A stretch of 64,000 nt of DNA from Lumnitzera littorea. Its lineage: Eukaryota; Streptophyta; Magnoliopsida; Myrtales; Combretaceae. Positions 24,450 through 36,834 of the stretch are shown piece by piece. The notes under the pieces were generated by a model, which was not told the DNA's origin, did no database searches, and saw only the letters and a list, made by a program, of their open reading frames with translations. Made by a program: the position numbers and the translations under genes. Where the stretch lies: positions 13,486,661-13,550,660 of the forward strand of contig JAMXBB010000010.1 in NCBI GenBank assembly GCA_024138015.1, written 5' to 3'. The number at the start of each line of letters is the position of its first letter. Positions within the stretch are counted from its first letter, which is position 1.

Positions 24450-26430
24450 TATAATACCCCTGGCTCAAGGCATTATCGACAACCATGTATCCCTAATAAT
24501 CTATTGACATGTCAGGATATATGAGCGACTAAAAATCTCCAAAATAAATGTTTTATGCCCCAATTATGCTCAAATAATTTGATTCTCCAAAAATAAACTA
24601 AATAACAACTACATAAATATCCTTAAGTTATTAAACAATGTAATATAAATTATAATCTATTGATCCTACTGAAAGGTCAACCTCATAATTGGAATTTTAA
24701 TCACTACTCTCTCATTTTAGTAGTTTTGGTGAAAATTTTCCAGTCAATGATTTCTATAATCTCATAACAAGTACTTGTACCTAAAAAACAACATGGAATG
24801 AGCTAAAGCCCAGTATAGAAACCCATAACCACATATGCATGCCATGTATCATATATACATAATGTCACATGCATTTATGCAACAAATATCAAATAGTCCA
24901 ATTACTTGCCATTTATTAACCAACAAGTAGTATAGCCTAGAGTCATTTACAACTAACCTTAGATACAGAGTAACTCATGGCTCTATTTTTGCAGTTCCTA
25001 AGTAGCGACATTGGCACTATGGCCCCTAGTCGCCACCGTGGCCCCCAAATGCCATATAACCTACTTAATTCTGAGACACTAGTATTGTAACCTCCAAACA
25101 CGAACTTAATCTACCACGTATCATATCCAAAGGAGACCCTACTCGGATAATGTCGCCTAAAGATCAACAAGGTACCACCCCAAGGATACTGGTATTACGA
25201 CATAAGCAACAAACATAATTTATATTCTAGATAATTATTAACATCCAAACACAAGCAATAAACATAATTTATACTCTAGATAATTATTAGTCTAATTTAT
25301 TTTGAGCTACACTACACAAGCACAAGCAACAAACGAGGTTTCACATTCCTAGATCTGACATACACAAAAAGTAGCTAAATCTAAACTTGTTTCAATCTCT
25401 ACACCTGAAGTCTACCACAAAGTACACTTCTTTAGGACTTACTTTTATAATACTAAGTCCTCGTTTTAGTCTTATCTCATTATATTTTCTTAGTTCCCAA
25501 TTTTTTTTTTATTAGTCATATCAAGGGTTTAAAGATAATTTTAAGGTCCATAAGATGTTAGATAGGGTTTAGCTAAGGTTTAGAAAGGAAAGGAGAAATA
25601 AAAAAGAGGCTTGAAAGGATTAAGGGGAAGATCACGATTATGCTTCTTAACCATGGTTCTCTCATAAAAATTTTCCCTTTTTTACACTTCAATGCAAAAT
25701 CCATGCCGGATTGCCCATGATCCTCCTTAAACTATATTTTCTTTTTTTGTTTTTCAACTTTTAACCTCTTCAATCTATTCTAATTCAATCCTAACTTATC
25801 CAATACTCTAAATCTTTTATAATTTTGATCCCTTTTATCAAATTATCATAATGGAACACACAAATGTGCTCCTCTACATCAATCGAACAAAAATAACAAT
25901 AATGATCATAAAACATACCTTGTTCTCAAACCCTAGCAATATCCACAATTCACACTACAACTAAGATCTAATCGAATTCTCTGAAATTGTACTTTCAACA
26001 ACTACCAATCAACGTAAATTTCCCTTTTATTGAAGTTCCAACAATTCTTTTACCTAATTAAGGTTTTTTTTTTCTTGTTTCCTAACTTCCATCTTCTATT
26101 ATCCAATATTGATTTCTTCTACAATATTACAACATCTTCTATAATCAATATAAAAACAGATCTAATAATCAAGAACAAAGATCTTAACTTGTAGATTCTC
26201 ACCTAAGTTTCCGTCTCAGTCCTGTAGATTCACTAGAGAGTCTTCTATAGATACAATAGTTTAAAATAAGCCTTATGGAAAAAATATGGCTTTTTATACT
26301 TAAGGGCTAAAGTGATCATTTTGCCCCTTTTATAAAAATCTTATTACTTCCTAATGCCCCGACTAATATTTTCTTTGTTTTTTTTTTTGTTTACTCCCTT
26401 TTATTATTTTGAATTTTCAAGGGCTCCACA
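24450..26430 (-). repeat. 5' LTR of the 11.2 kb element
   Basis: On the plus strand it starts TATAATACCCCTGGCTCAAG (TG decayed to TA) and ends GGGCTCCACA. It is about 1.98 kb and collinear with 15186-17912 minus the 734 bp insertion. Confidence 0.78.
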
Positions 26431-27750
26431 TTTTAAGTATGTGATAATATTGGCGGTATTTCTTGAAAAACTATCCATTATTACTAATATGTAGCTAAAT
26501 ATCATTAATATTTATTCGCCGTTAATTGAAGCACATGATAGATTAATTCCAATAAATCTTGTTTTTTTATATAACACCATCACAATGAGACATAACAATA
26601 TAAAAAGGCATCTTAAATTAACTTAAGTCAATGAAGTTGCCTATAAACCCATAATTTAGTAATATGAAAAAATAGGAGATGATGACCATGCTATAATATT
26701 GACTATTTTTCTCTTTTCTTTTTTCTTTTTAGCTAGTGGAAATATATTGAAAACTCATCAATGTGGATAAATGCTTTCTTCTATTTGTTTAAGGGGTAAG
26801 GATTATTTTCAACTCATTAATGGGTTTTCAAAAAATAAAATTGGTGCTTTAGTTTTTATTTTCAAAAGAAAAAAGTTTTGATAATCATCATTCTCCATGC
26901 AAAGTTGCACTATTAAAAAAAAGAACAAAAAAAATTTCTAGAAAATCTCCATATGAAGTTGCGATCTGGAAATGAGATTCCCTCATCTTGAACTTAGTTT
27001 TTTTTTTCCCCCTTAATCATATTACATATTACAACTTAGATGGTGGAGATTCAAATCTCATCCATTTCATTAAGAGATTAATATTTTTGCCACCATCTTA
27101 CGATGGTTCCACCTCATCATGCGCTTGTCGCAAATATAATTACAACATATATAAGCCAAAGAGGACAAAGAGAGGTAAGTTGTTAGTCCAATAGATTTTG
27201 TGTTGATGACCCAAGATTCACAAAAATAATTTCAGAGATGCTGGAGCAAGACACAATTATTGATTCATACCAAATGATTAATATTAAAAAATCTAAATTA
27301 TGAAAATTAAATTTAAGAGATTAGCATTTAAACACAATTGAAAAAATGAGGGGGTTAAGCGCATATAGAGATACATAAAGAAGTATAGTTACAATTTATC
27401 CATAAAAAATTAAAATTTATTAAACACTTAATATCAAAAATCATTTTTGTAGGAGGTATTAATTTTAAGAAATTACATAGTGACCAAAAAAACACAACAT
27501 ACAGATGCAACTCCAGTAGAAATAGACGGTCCATGATATGCTAATCTATTCTTCAAATGCTAGTTTTTTTTTTTTTTTTAATGTTCAAACTGAACTTAAC
27601 ATAAGTCTGGAACACCCCATATGAATAAACATTGAGGAGTAGTGTGTAAGGCTAAAGTAGAGAATAGTCAACACTTGTTAAAAACTTTTCAACTAAGTAA
27701 TTGAAAAAACTCATCAATCATCTGTTGACTTAGTTATTGGTTACTTTTGG
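26431..27750. repeat. Segmental duplication, copy 1, distal half
   Basis: Matches 46490-47640 in the same orientation. Shared words include CATCACAATGAGACA, GGCATCTTAAATT, GCCAAAGAGGACAAAG and AATAATTTCAGAGATGC. It is the continuation of 12905-15185 across the 11.2 kb insertion. No gene was recognised in either copy of this part. Confidence 0.8.
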
Positions 27751-27849
27751 CCTAGCTTATTACAAATTATTAGAGGCGATTCTCAATTAGTAGATAGGCA
27801 ATTGGTAGATGAAATAAAGGCACAAGCTAAGCTATTATGGTAGATATTT

Positions 27850-28466
27850 GTCAAATCTTAGAATGGATATTAGGATGTAACCAAGAAAGTGATGAGATAT
27901 TTGTAGTATACTAAGGATGACATTGTATAGGAAAGTGGATGATCTTGAGAATGCGAGGTACACAATTTCTAACTTTGTAGGTTATCCAAATAGCTTAAAG
28001 TTTACTTCAGAGTACATTTACATGTTAGTTAGAAGAGCTGCATCTTCTAAAAATAAGCAAGTGCTTTTAGCTTCTTCCACCTTGCAAGCTAGATTTATTA
28101 CTTGTAATGGAGCTATTACGTAGACCATGTGGCTTAAGAACTTTTTTTCATGCATCAGCATTGAGATTTCCATCTCCAAATTGCTTTTTGATGTATTATG
28201 GCAATAGATTTGCTGTGTTGTTTACTAAGAACAACAAGACGAATACTGGGTTAAAGCACATGGAAATTAATTATATCACTATCAAGGATGTAGTGAAAAA
28301 TGTTAGCATGGTTGTTGAGCATATTGACATTGAGAATTTGCCTAACTAAATATTATGTTTAGTGGGAGAACATTACTTAATTAAGAGGTTTAGACCTACT
28401 ATGTTTAGTAGTCATGCTAAAAACATGAGTATTGTAGGGTCTTAATGTAATGTTTTAGTGGGAGTG
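27850..28466 (+). pseudogene. Decayed copia RNase H fragment with polypurine tract
   Basis: The open piece at 27917-28123 resembles the C-terminal RNase H part of copia Pol: a Tyr-Arg-Lys-x-Asp-Asp-Leu start, a TSEYIYML stretch where functional copies have TSGYIFxL, and LLASSTLQARFITC where they have LVASSTxEAEFxAC. The catalytic acidic residue of that last motif is replaced. After several stops the similarity continues through a KHMEI-like word at about 28254-28268. A tract TAGTGGGAGTGT near 28455-28466 resembles a polypurine tract and may mark the start of a 3' LTR remnant. Confidence 0.7.
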
Positions 28467-29189
28467 TATAATGTATTTTCAACTCTCATTTTATATTTTG
28501 CTTAAGATTGTTATGTTCAGACATCTACTATTGAAGATGCATATTTTACATAATATTGATGATTGTCAATTTATTTACATATATTGTTTTGCATTGTTGT
28601 CTTATGTTTATACCGGTATATGGATAGCTGTTACATTTATGTCACTTATATGTCTTAATACTGGTTAATGATATCGCAAGTTGATCTTATAAGTGGATAT
28701 GAGACATATGGGCATGTTAGTAAACATGGATCAGTTCTTGTTCTAATAATTAATACAAAGGATGCCATGATCTTATGTCAATAATTGATATAAAGGTTGC
28801 AATGATTTGATACTAGATGGCCATATTAAATGAGACTGTGGAGATAATATTTCGAGGACTAAATGGTTTTTCAAAATTATGGTGACATTAAAAATAAGTT
28901 TCTTAGCCTAGAGTCATATTCTCATAATATGTTTTTCAAAAAACTAAAAACCTTATTAATATTGCCTAAGTAGGAGAATTTTGATTTAATAAAAATAGGT
29001 TGATGATATGGTCCTAGTATAAGCATGGTATGCTTAAATTAAATGTGATCATGCGATATAGGTTATACACATCTCATTAAGTGATTGTAATAAGGTGGCC
29101 ATATAGGCTCAACCCAATAAGAGTCTTATGGAGTGACAATACTTAGACCAATGAAATATGCTAAAAACTAGACGTTAACCAATGTCATC
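28467..29189. other. Possible 3' LTR remnant of the copia fragment
   Basis: It starts TATAATGTATTTTCAACTC directly after the polypurine-like tract. No second LTR copy was found in the window, so this is an inference from position only. The gypsy element at 29190 follows. Confidence 0.35.
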
Positions 29190-30058
29190 TGATAGGAATC
29201 AAGCCACCGGATCTCTTGCTCGAGCCTAAGCTTGAGGGCTTGAGAGCATAGCCAAGTGCATTCTCTTGTTCTGACCTACACTTGAAGAGTCCAAGTTGCT
29301 CTAAACTATCGACCTTCTACCATGTTCAAGTCTAACTCTTTAACGCCTAGTGATTGCCCTTGAATGACAACCTAAGGAGCACTCAAATGATAGCTCGGCT
29401 CACCTGAGCATCAACTCATTCAAACTACTTTCGAGCTGCCTAGATCATGTCAAGTTGAACTCATCCTAGAAGGATCTACAACACAACTTGGCATCAAATA
29501 ACCTAATTGTACTTTTTGTCCATTTCTGCTAGAACATACCATTAGGAACATGCTACTACGACTAGCCACATGTCAAAGCACCTACATGAAGGATCTCACC
29601 ACTAAAATCTCTTCTTTTCTTGATTTTTCATTTATACCCTTCTATATATCTTATGCTATACTTATTTTGGATATTACCCTTTTAGTCTTTTCCATTTATA
29701 ATAGTTTTCCCTAATATTTCAAGTATAAATACCCTTTATACATTGTAATCACAATAATAAATTAGATAGAATATACTACACTTTCCTTTATGAGCATCAT
29801 CATGCTTGCTTAGCTTTTGTTACTCTTATCCTAACCCTTAAGTAAGGTTAGATAACAAGTATCCTCATTGAGTTAGCTCGTTCATCATATCTAGTTGATT
29901 CATAAGTCTTCAATAGTTCCTTGGTGCGTCATATCTTGGGAGCTGATTATAGGTTTTGCTTATTTACAAGCATTCCACCTTCATTTTTCAAACTTTTATG
30001 AGTTCAAACCCATTCCGTAGATATGATCGACCTTATTTGTTCTTGGCGTAGTCTATCA
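29190..30058 (+). repeat. 5' LTR of the gypsy element
   Basis: About 869 bp. A TATA-like TATAAATACC stands at about 29725. The 3' LTR minus its nested insertion has about the same length. Confidence 0.82.
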
Positions 30059-30440
30059 TCTTAGTATTAGAGCGGAGATTTGTTTTGGGTAAGTTACTTT
30101 TGAGCTGTGTTATTGTTTTGTTATGAGTAATACTAATTGTAGAAGTGTATGTAGTTGTATGAGGGATTAGTTGCAGTATCTTAGTAAGAAGTGGGAGTAA
30201 TGTTGTTGTTTTGTAGTAGTTGTTACATAACACTTTGCTTTACCTTGTTTCAAGCCTTTAGAAACAAAGTAAGCTTTAACTAAACATTTTTTTCCTTCAA
30301 AGTAGTTGTTTTACTGGTAGCTTGTGGTAGAGTTTGCTTAGTTTTGGATACTCATAAGTAGAAGTATTAGTGTAGAAGGTAGAGTTTATTGTTTCTAGAA
30401 TATTGAAATTACGAGTGTTGATTAGTTTTGTTGTAGGAAA

Positions 30441-31160
30441 GATGACTGACTCAAGTGTAAATGTAGGGATTGGTGATAATAATAGTATTATTGTCCATAA
30501 TGGCCAACAACCCTAAAATACCCTTAGAAGTATTGACTAGTGATTCGACAAAATGGCTAACTGAATAGTCGACCTAACTAGAGACATCCATGCATTAGCC
30601 TTCTAAACTATTGAGACTGCTCAAAATACTCCCCAAGCTACTCTAGAAATTGGGAGAGTTCCTTAAGGCGTCCAACTTACGAGAGGACAAATCTTAACTT
30701 AACAATACCGAAGTAGAGGAGTAAGAGAACATATATGGAGGAGAATTGACTTAGGTAAAGTGGATGAAGAGGACAAAGAAGAGTATGTTAAGGTAAAAGG
30801 GCGAGCTAGAGTAGCCTAAGCTACCAACCATGTGAAGCTTCAAATTTCAAGCTTCAATAGTTTTGTAGATGCCAATGACTACCTAGATTAGAAAGAAAAG
30901 GTAAAGCGAGTCTTTGACTACTATCAGTACAAGGACTATGAGAATGTAAGAAATGCTGCTATAGAATTTTTAGGATATACTACAATTTGGTGGACGAACT
31001 TTTAAGCCATGTGCAAAAGAGATGGATATAGAGAAGTTAACACTTCGACCAAGATGAAGAAAGTCTTTAGAGCCAAATTTGTGCCAGATGCTTACTTATA
31101 AGACACTTTTACTCAATTTCAAGAGCTAATGCAACAAACTATTAGAGAAGGGAATATGTG
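30441..31160 (+). pseudogene. Gypsy Gag remnant
   Basis: An ATG at 30441 starts a frame (MTDSSVNVG) that soon breaks. Around 30880-31100 a retrotransposon-Gag-like pattern is readable: KVKRVFDYYQYKDYENV, then an aliphatic stretch with WW, and a KFVPDAYL-type segment. Stops replace expected Trp and Gln codons. Similarity jumps directly into reverse transcriptase near 31160, so the Gag C-terminus, zinc knuckle and protease are deleted. Confidence 0.65.
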
Positions 31161-32330
31161 AAGGAGAGTCTCAACCCTTATGCTATACCTACATTACTTA
31201 TGCTGAAGAAGGATGATACTTAGCGAATGTATGCAAACCGTGAAGCTATCAATAAGATTACAATCAAGTACAAGTACCCCATTCCGAGGTTAGATGATAT
31301 GCTAGATGAACTAAGTGGTGCTAAAGTATTTAGCAAAATCAACCTAAAGTAAAGCTACCACCATATTTGTATAAGGTAAGGAGTTGAGTTGAAAACTATA
31401 ATCAAAAGTTGACATGGTTTATATATGTGGATGGTGATGCCTTTCGAATTATCAAACACCCTAAGCACTTTCATATGACTGATGAATCATGTTTTGAGAG
31501 ATCTAATCGGAAGATGTGTTACAATCCACTTTGATGACGTCCTTATCTATAGTGCAAATCTGCTACATCACATTGATAATCTCTGATTTATTTTTGATGA
31601 CCTCCGAGCAAAGAAATTGTTTGAAAATATGAAGAAATGCTATTTCTATTAAGAAGCAGTGATCTTCCTTGGATACGTAGTTAGTAGAGGAGGATTATAA
31701 GTTAATGAGGAGAAAGTTTGAGCTATTATTGAGTAGCCAACCCCATCTTCATGTGCCAAGGTAAGGAGCTTTCATGGATTGGCTTCCTTCTATTGACGTT
31801 TTATTCAAGGTTTCAATTCAATATTTGTACCCATTATTGAGTTGACAAAGAAAAACGTAAAGTTTAAGTGGGGAGAGAAAGAGGAGAAGAGTTTTGCCGA
31901 AGTAAAAAAGAGGTTGACTTTTACCTAAGTCTTGGCTTACTTGACTTTGAGACAATATTTAAGCTTAAGAGTGACGCATCTGGTGTTAACATCGGAGCTA
32001 TGTCAATACAAGAAGGTCTACTTGTTGCTTATCATGGTGAAAAGCTTTAAAAGGCAGAACCAAACTACTCCATGTATGACAAAAAAGCTCCTGGCATTAA
32101 TCCGAGCCCTTCATGTGTGGCAACACTACCTTCTGCTAAAAGAATTTATCACATACACAAACCATGAATTCTTAAGATACCTACGAAACCAATCGAAGCT
32201 CTCTAAGTACTGAGCTTGGTGGGTAGAGTTTGTAGAAGAATTTAATTTTGTCATTAAGTATAGGCAAGGCAAGGCCAACATAGTTACTGATTCCTTATCA
32301 AGGAGACACATACTTTTAACTAAACTATAG
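31160..32330 (+). pseudogene. Gypsy reverse transcriptase and RNase H remnant
   Basis: Readable pieces in order: LNPYAIPTLLMLKKDDT, INKITIKYKYPIPRLDDML, GAKVFSKINL, the RT catalytic region FDDVLIYS at about 31530-31555, FLGYVVS, then the linker to RNase H (LTKKNVKFKW), the RNase H word HEFLRYLRNQSKLSKY, and RQGKANIVTDSLSRR at about 32262-32306. The catalytic YxDD-type motif reads FDD as in gypsy. Many stops interrupt it (for example CTGA where Arg is expected in the STF-x-LMN word). The enzyme cannot be produced. Confidence 0.85.
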
Positions 32331-32499
32331 ACCAGGCTTTTAGGGTTTACAAACCTAAATGGACAATATCCATATGACCCTCTTTTGGTCCTATATACGG
32401 ATGCTATAGAAAAGGGAGGATAGTAGATGAATATCAGGTAGAGGATAGATATCTATTCTGATGTGGCATGCTATGATGTCGAACTGTTTTATGAAACAA

Positions 32500-33518
32500 C
32501 TGCTAGTGAGAGAAGCTTATAATGAAGGATTTTCTAGGAACTTTGGAGATGTGCATCGTATAATCAAGAGCTGTGCAACCTGCAAGAAGGAAAAAAGTCA
32601 AGCAAAATAAGGGAGAACGATGCTTCTGCCCATCCCGATAGGACCATGTGTTGATCTATGCATGAACTTTGTCCTCAGTTTACCTTGAACTGCCCAAGGT
32701 AAAAATTTAGTAATGGTCGTCATTGACAGACTCAGAAAGATGATATACTTTATGCCTTGCACTAAACTAAATGACATTTTTGCTATTGGTTCTTTATTTT
32801 TGTAGGAAATTATTCATTTACATGGAGTGCCAAGGACTATAGTGTCAAATAGTGACATGAAACTCCTGTGCCATTTCTAGCAAACTATTTAGCATTAGAT
32901 GGGAACCAAACTATTGTCCAGTACTTCTTACCATCCCCAAATCAACCGTTAGACAAAGGTCATCAACTATACCCTAGGATCACTACTCCATGCTGCAATT
33001 AAGAAAGAAGTTAGTCAATTGGGATGTATGTCTGCTTGTGGTAGAATTTACTTACAATAAGATAGTATATGCTAACATTAGGCATACACCCTTCGAGGTC
33101 GTCTATAGCTTCAACCTCGAGCTACCTCTTGATCACACCCTAATGCCATCATCAAACCTAAAAGACCTAAAAGCAAGAACTAAAGCTTAGTCCCTCTAAT
33201 AGATCTACCAACGTGTTGCCTAGCATATCGACAGAGCTGCCAAAAAATTAAAAGAGAAAGGCAAAGGAAGAAAGGCCAAGCAGTTTTAGCCTAGTGATAA
33301 AGTATGGCTGCACTTAAGCAAAGAGAGATTTCTTAACAAGAGGAAAAACAAATTATCTGCCCAAGTTAAAGGACCCTTTAGGATACTCTAAAGGATAAAC
33401 AAAAATGTGTACCGATTAGAGCTATCAAAAAACTTTAGAGTGTCTAACGCATTCAACATTATCGACCTCAGCCCCTACCGATTGGAAGAAGATCAAATCC
33501 CAATCAGCTCGAAGGGGA
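32500..33518 (+). pseudogene. Gypsy integrase remnant
   Basis: A Cys-x-x-Cys-Lys word (TCKK, about 32578) marks the end of the zinc-binding domain; its His part is mostly lost. VMVVIDRLRKMIYFMP near 32710 is the core-domain start with the first Asp, then HGVPRTIVSNSD (second Asp region), and YHPQ. At the C-terminus VYRLELSKNFRVSNAFNII and DLSPYRLEED near 33410-33490 match the gypsy integrase tail. Multiple stops and deletions are present. It ends a few bases before the polypurine tract. Confidence 0.75.
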
Positions 33519-34051
33519 TGATAGTAATCGAGACACCAGACCTTTAACCCAAGTTCGAACTCAAGGGCTTAAGAGCATGGCCAAGCATATTCTCTCGTTC
33601 TAACTTATGATTGAAGAGTCCGAGCTGCTCCAAACTATCGACCTATTACCATGTCCAAGACGAACTCTCTCATATTTAGTGATTGTTTTTTAATGATGAC
33701 CTGAGGAGCATTTAGAAAACAATTTGACTTGCCCACTTGAATTGCTTCCAATCTACTCAGATCATCCCCAAGCTAAACTCACCTCAAAAGAATCTATGGC
33801 TCAACTTAGCACTAGATAACAACTCAACTGGGCATTAGTTAACCTAATTGTACTTTTTGTTTGTTTCTACCAGGAACTCGCCACTAGCTACTAGCTATGT
33901 GTCAAAGCACCCATATGAAGGATCTCACCTCCATAATATCTTCTTTTCTCGATTTTTCATTTATACCCTTCTATATTCCTTGTACTCTACTTATTTTGGA
34001 CATTACCCTTTAGTCTTTTCCATTTAAAGTAGTTTGCCATAATATTACAGG

Positions 34052-35790
34052 TGTAGACACCTAATTTTTACCCCTCTGTAGTCCTAATTTTTTATTTTTT
34101 TTTTATTTTTTATAAAAAGGGTCTTAATTAAAAAAAATAAAAAAATTAACAAATAATGAAAATACCAAAAAAAATAAGAAAAGGAAAAAATTAGAAAAAT
34201 TTCATAGATTTTTAGGAAGTAATTTATATTAAGAATAATTAGTTTTAGTTTTAGTTTAGTTAAAAATTTTAGTTTAGGGAATCGAATAGTTTAAATATAA
34301 TTTAATTGTAATGAATGTCAAGGCATAAGCTAACAGCTTAACGGATAAGTAACGGAGTATTTGGGGTGGATTTAGTTGAAGGTCATGATTCGAGTCTCAG
34401 CAGCAATTATGTCTTTATTTTTCTAACTTTGCAGAAGCGAGATTTAAAATTGGATTCATATCAAATCAAATCATATGAATTAAAATCGGATTCATATCTA
34501 ATCAAATCATATGAATATTAATCAAATCAAATTTGAATTAAATTTGAATCTAATTTAATTAACGAATCAAATATAATTAGATATGATATGATTCGGTTTA
34601 GACTCTATATAAACACATACATGCAGTCAGAAAAAGGGGGGGGGGAGACGCCAATAAAAGATGCTAACCTTTGGAGATGAAAGAACCGATTGAAGGAGCC
34701 ACAAACTTGAAACACAGCACGGCAAGCAAATTGTAAGCTCGATCATACACATATAATCAAACCATCTCAACCCGACCAGCAACGAGGCAAACCGAGCATG
34801 ACCACAGCATACACTTATCCAAGCAGACTGGTTTCGATTAAAACAGAGCATCAGCAACGGCACATGAACAAGCAGCACATACAGCAGTAGCCTGTAGAGC
34901 AGAGTATGTCCTTCTCTTAGCACTCGCCAGCACAGATCCAATCTCCAACGCGCAACACTCATCCTCTCCGACCGCAATCAACGACTGTCCTTCCGCATTA
35001 GTATTGCGCACACCAGCAAGTTCCCCAAACACATCATGTACAAGCTGCTAATCGCTACTATACCGCGTCGTACGCTGTCTTCTTCGTCTACAACTACTGC
35101 AGACCACACACCGCACACTCAACACAGCAGCATCCAATTAAATAACATCCTTGCGTACAGGATCACATCCACAACTCCACTGTAGATCACGCGAGGAACA
35201 CAACAACATCTGAACACAACAATAGTGCACGGTCATCATTACAGCAACAGCCATCCACGATCAGCAAAGATTAACTATTGCACCGAGCTCCAGCATATAC
35301 AAGGATTACGTTCGCTCGATCATCCATGAGCACTGTCATCAGTCCAACTTTGTTGCAACAACACGATCAGCGCACACCATCACTTCGCCCACCGTCTACT
35401 GCAGAAACTTCACGGCTGCTGCACTTCACAAATAGCCATGATCACGAGCACTGTCTTCTCGCACAATCAGGCTACGCACACACTTGTTTCACCAAGTAGA
35501 ACACGCGCTGTCCACTTCACTAAACACACCAATCAGCATTCCAACCAATGTCTACATGATCACTACTGCAGTACATCTAACGTCAACGTCCACACCACAA
35601 TACGTTGCTTCACCAAGATCCATTTGCGAATCATGTACACAATGCTTGAAAATCGAATCTCCCCCGTCCCACACACATCTCTTCACCTATACAGCTGGAT
35701 AAGAAAGTTCAAGTTTGGTTTCTTTAGATTTTTTTTTATTATTATATTATATCATATTAGTATTTTATTATGTCCTTAGTCATTTAACAT

Positions 35791-35825
<35 letters not shown>

Positions 35826-36834
35826 ATGTGTATGTTAGTTTAGGGAATTTCTTTTAGCATTAGTTTTCTTTATCATATAGATTAGATAATGATTTAAGTG
35901 AATGGTTATTTAATAATAGTTATATGAGTCTAAATATAAATATGTATTACTTTAGGGGTCGTTAAGATTATTTTTTTTTATTATATATATATACATTATT
36001 TTATTTTCTTAGTTAATATAATATATAATATGACTTTTGGGAGTTTTAGTATTAGTTCTTATATAAAGTGTATTATATGGAATTATTTCATTTTGGCAGA
36101 TAGTTATATATATTAGTTTAGTGGTTATTAGAATTAGTTATCTTTTTAGATTTGGCTTTATTTAAGAATTTATCACATGGAAATTGTTTTTCTTTAAATA
36201 AAAATAAATAAAAGGCCCTTTTAAAAATATGATTTTTAGAGTATTTTTTATAAAATAATAACATTCAAGAGTTAGGATTCCTTTAGATTTTTCTAAAAAT
36301 AAATTGAATAAATTAAAAACCTAAACTCGGGCAGTTTTCAAAAATTAAAATCAACACATTAAAGTTTTCGGAAAGAACTACGATCGTCTGATCCCGACTA
36401 GCGGGTACGTAGACACATTTAAGGCAACGATAAAATATGTAGAAACTTAGGTTCTTTTTTCTTTTAATTATTTATTTATTTATTTTTTAAAATATTATAA
36501 TTAGAAGAATAATCCTAATTTCAGTAAATGTATAATGGTACCCATTAGAGTTTAATAGGTTAGCCACCGAATTCAGAACCCTCTGGTTCTTCATTAAAAT
36601 TGAAATCAAAGACCAGTAGTCAAATCGTAATCAATCCACCCAATTGGTTACGGTTTCTTTTTCTTTTCCCGACTTCGGTCGGATGGCGACTCTAAAAATT
36701 ATTTTCAATAAAAAAGTTGGAATTTCTCAATTTTTTTAATCGAGGATTAATATTAAATGGGTTAAGGTTTAATATTAATCAGGAAATGGAAAATTAATTT
36801 TAAATAATAGAAAACTAAAAAATCAAGCTCGACA
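34052..36834 (+). mobile_element. 2.78 kb solo LTR (or non-autonomous LTR element) nested in the gypsy 3' LTR
   Basis: It begins TGTAGACACC and ends CTCGACA, flanked by ACAGG (34047-34051) and ACATG (36835-36839), a 5 bp duplication with one change. A TATA box TATATAAA at 34606-34613 is followed by a distinctly more GC-rich ~1 kb (about 34640-35690), as expected for the promoter and transcribed part of one long LTR. The word GGATGGCGACTCT near 36682 recalls sequence near the 3' end of some long Tat/Ogre-type LTRs (weak recollection). No internal duplication or coding domain is seen. Confidence 0.65.
35790..35835. repeat. (TA)n(TG)n microsatellite
   Basis: About eleven TA units followed by TG units and a TATG tail, inside the nested solo LTR. 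Confidence 0.95.

Larger units (their letters stand above)
15186..26430 (-). mobile_element. 11.2 kb degenerate LTR retrotransposon, minus strand, with nested insertions
   Basis: Two large similar LTRs (15186-17912 and 24450-26430) bound the element. It is flanked by ATTTA (15181-15185) and TTTTA (26431-26435), a 5 bp target duplication with one change. The homologous locus near 46478-46500 lacks the insert and reads straight through AAATTTAAACACGTGATAAT, which confirms the insertion. On the minus strand a purine tract GAAGGGAGGAAGTA (about 17913-17926) stands next to the LTR that starts TGTGAAGCC; this sets the orientation and makes 24450-26430 the 5' LTR. The internal 6.5 kb has no recognisable gag or pol and is interrupted by a solo LTR. 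The superfamily cannot be decided from coding sequence. Confidence 0.8.

Noticed and set aside
34627..35779. Several 60-116 codon frames on both strands
   Set aside because: They overlap each other in the GC-richer part of a solo LTR and show no domain; such composition yields chance frames.
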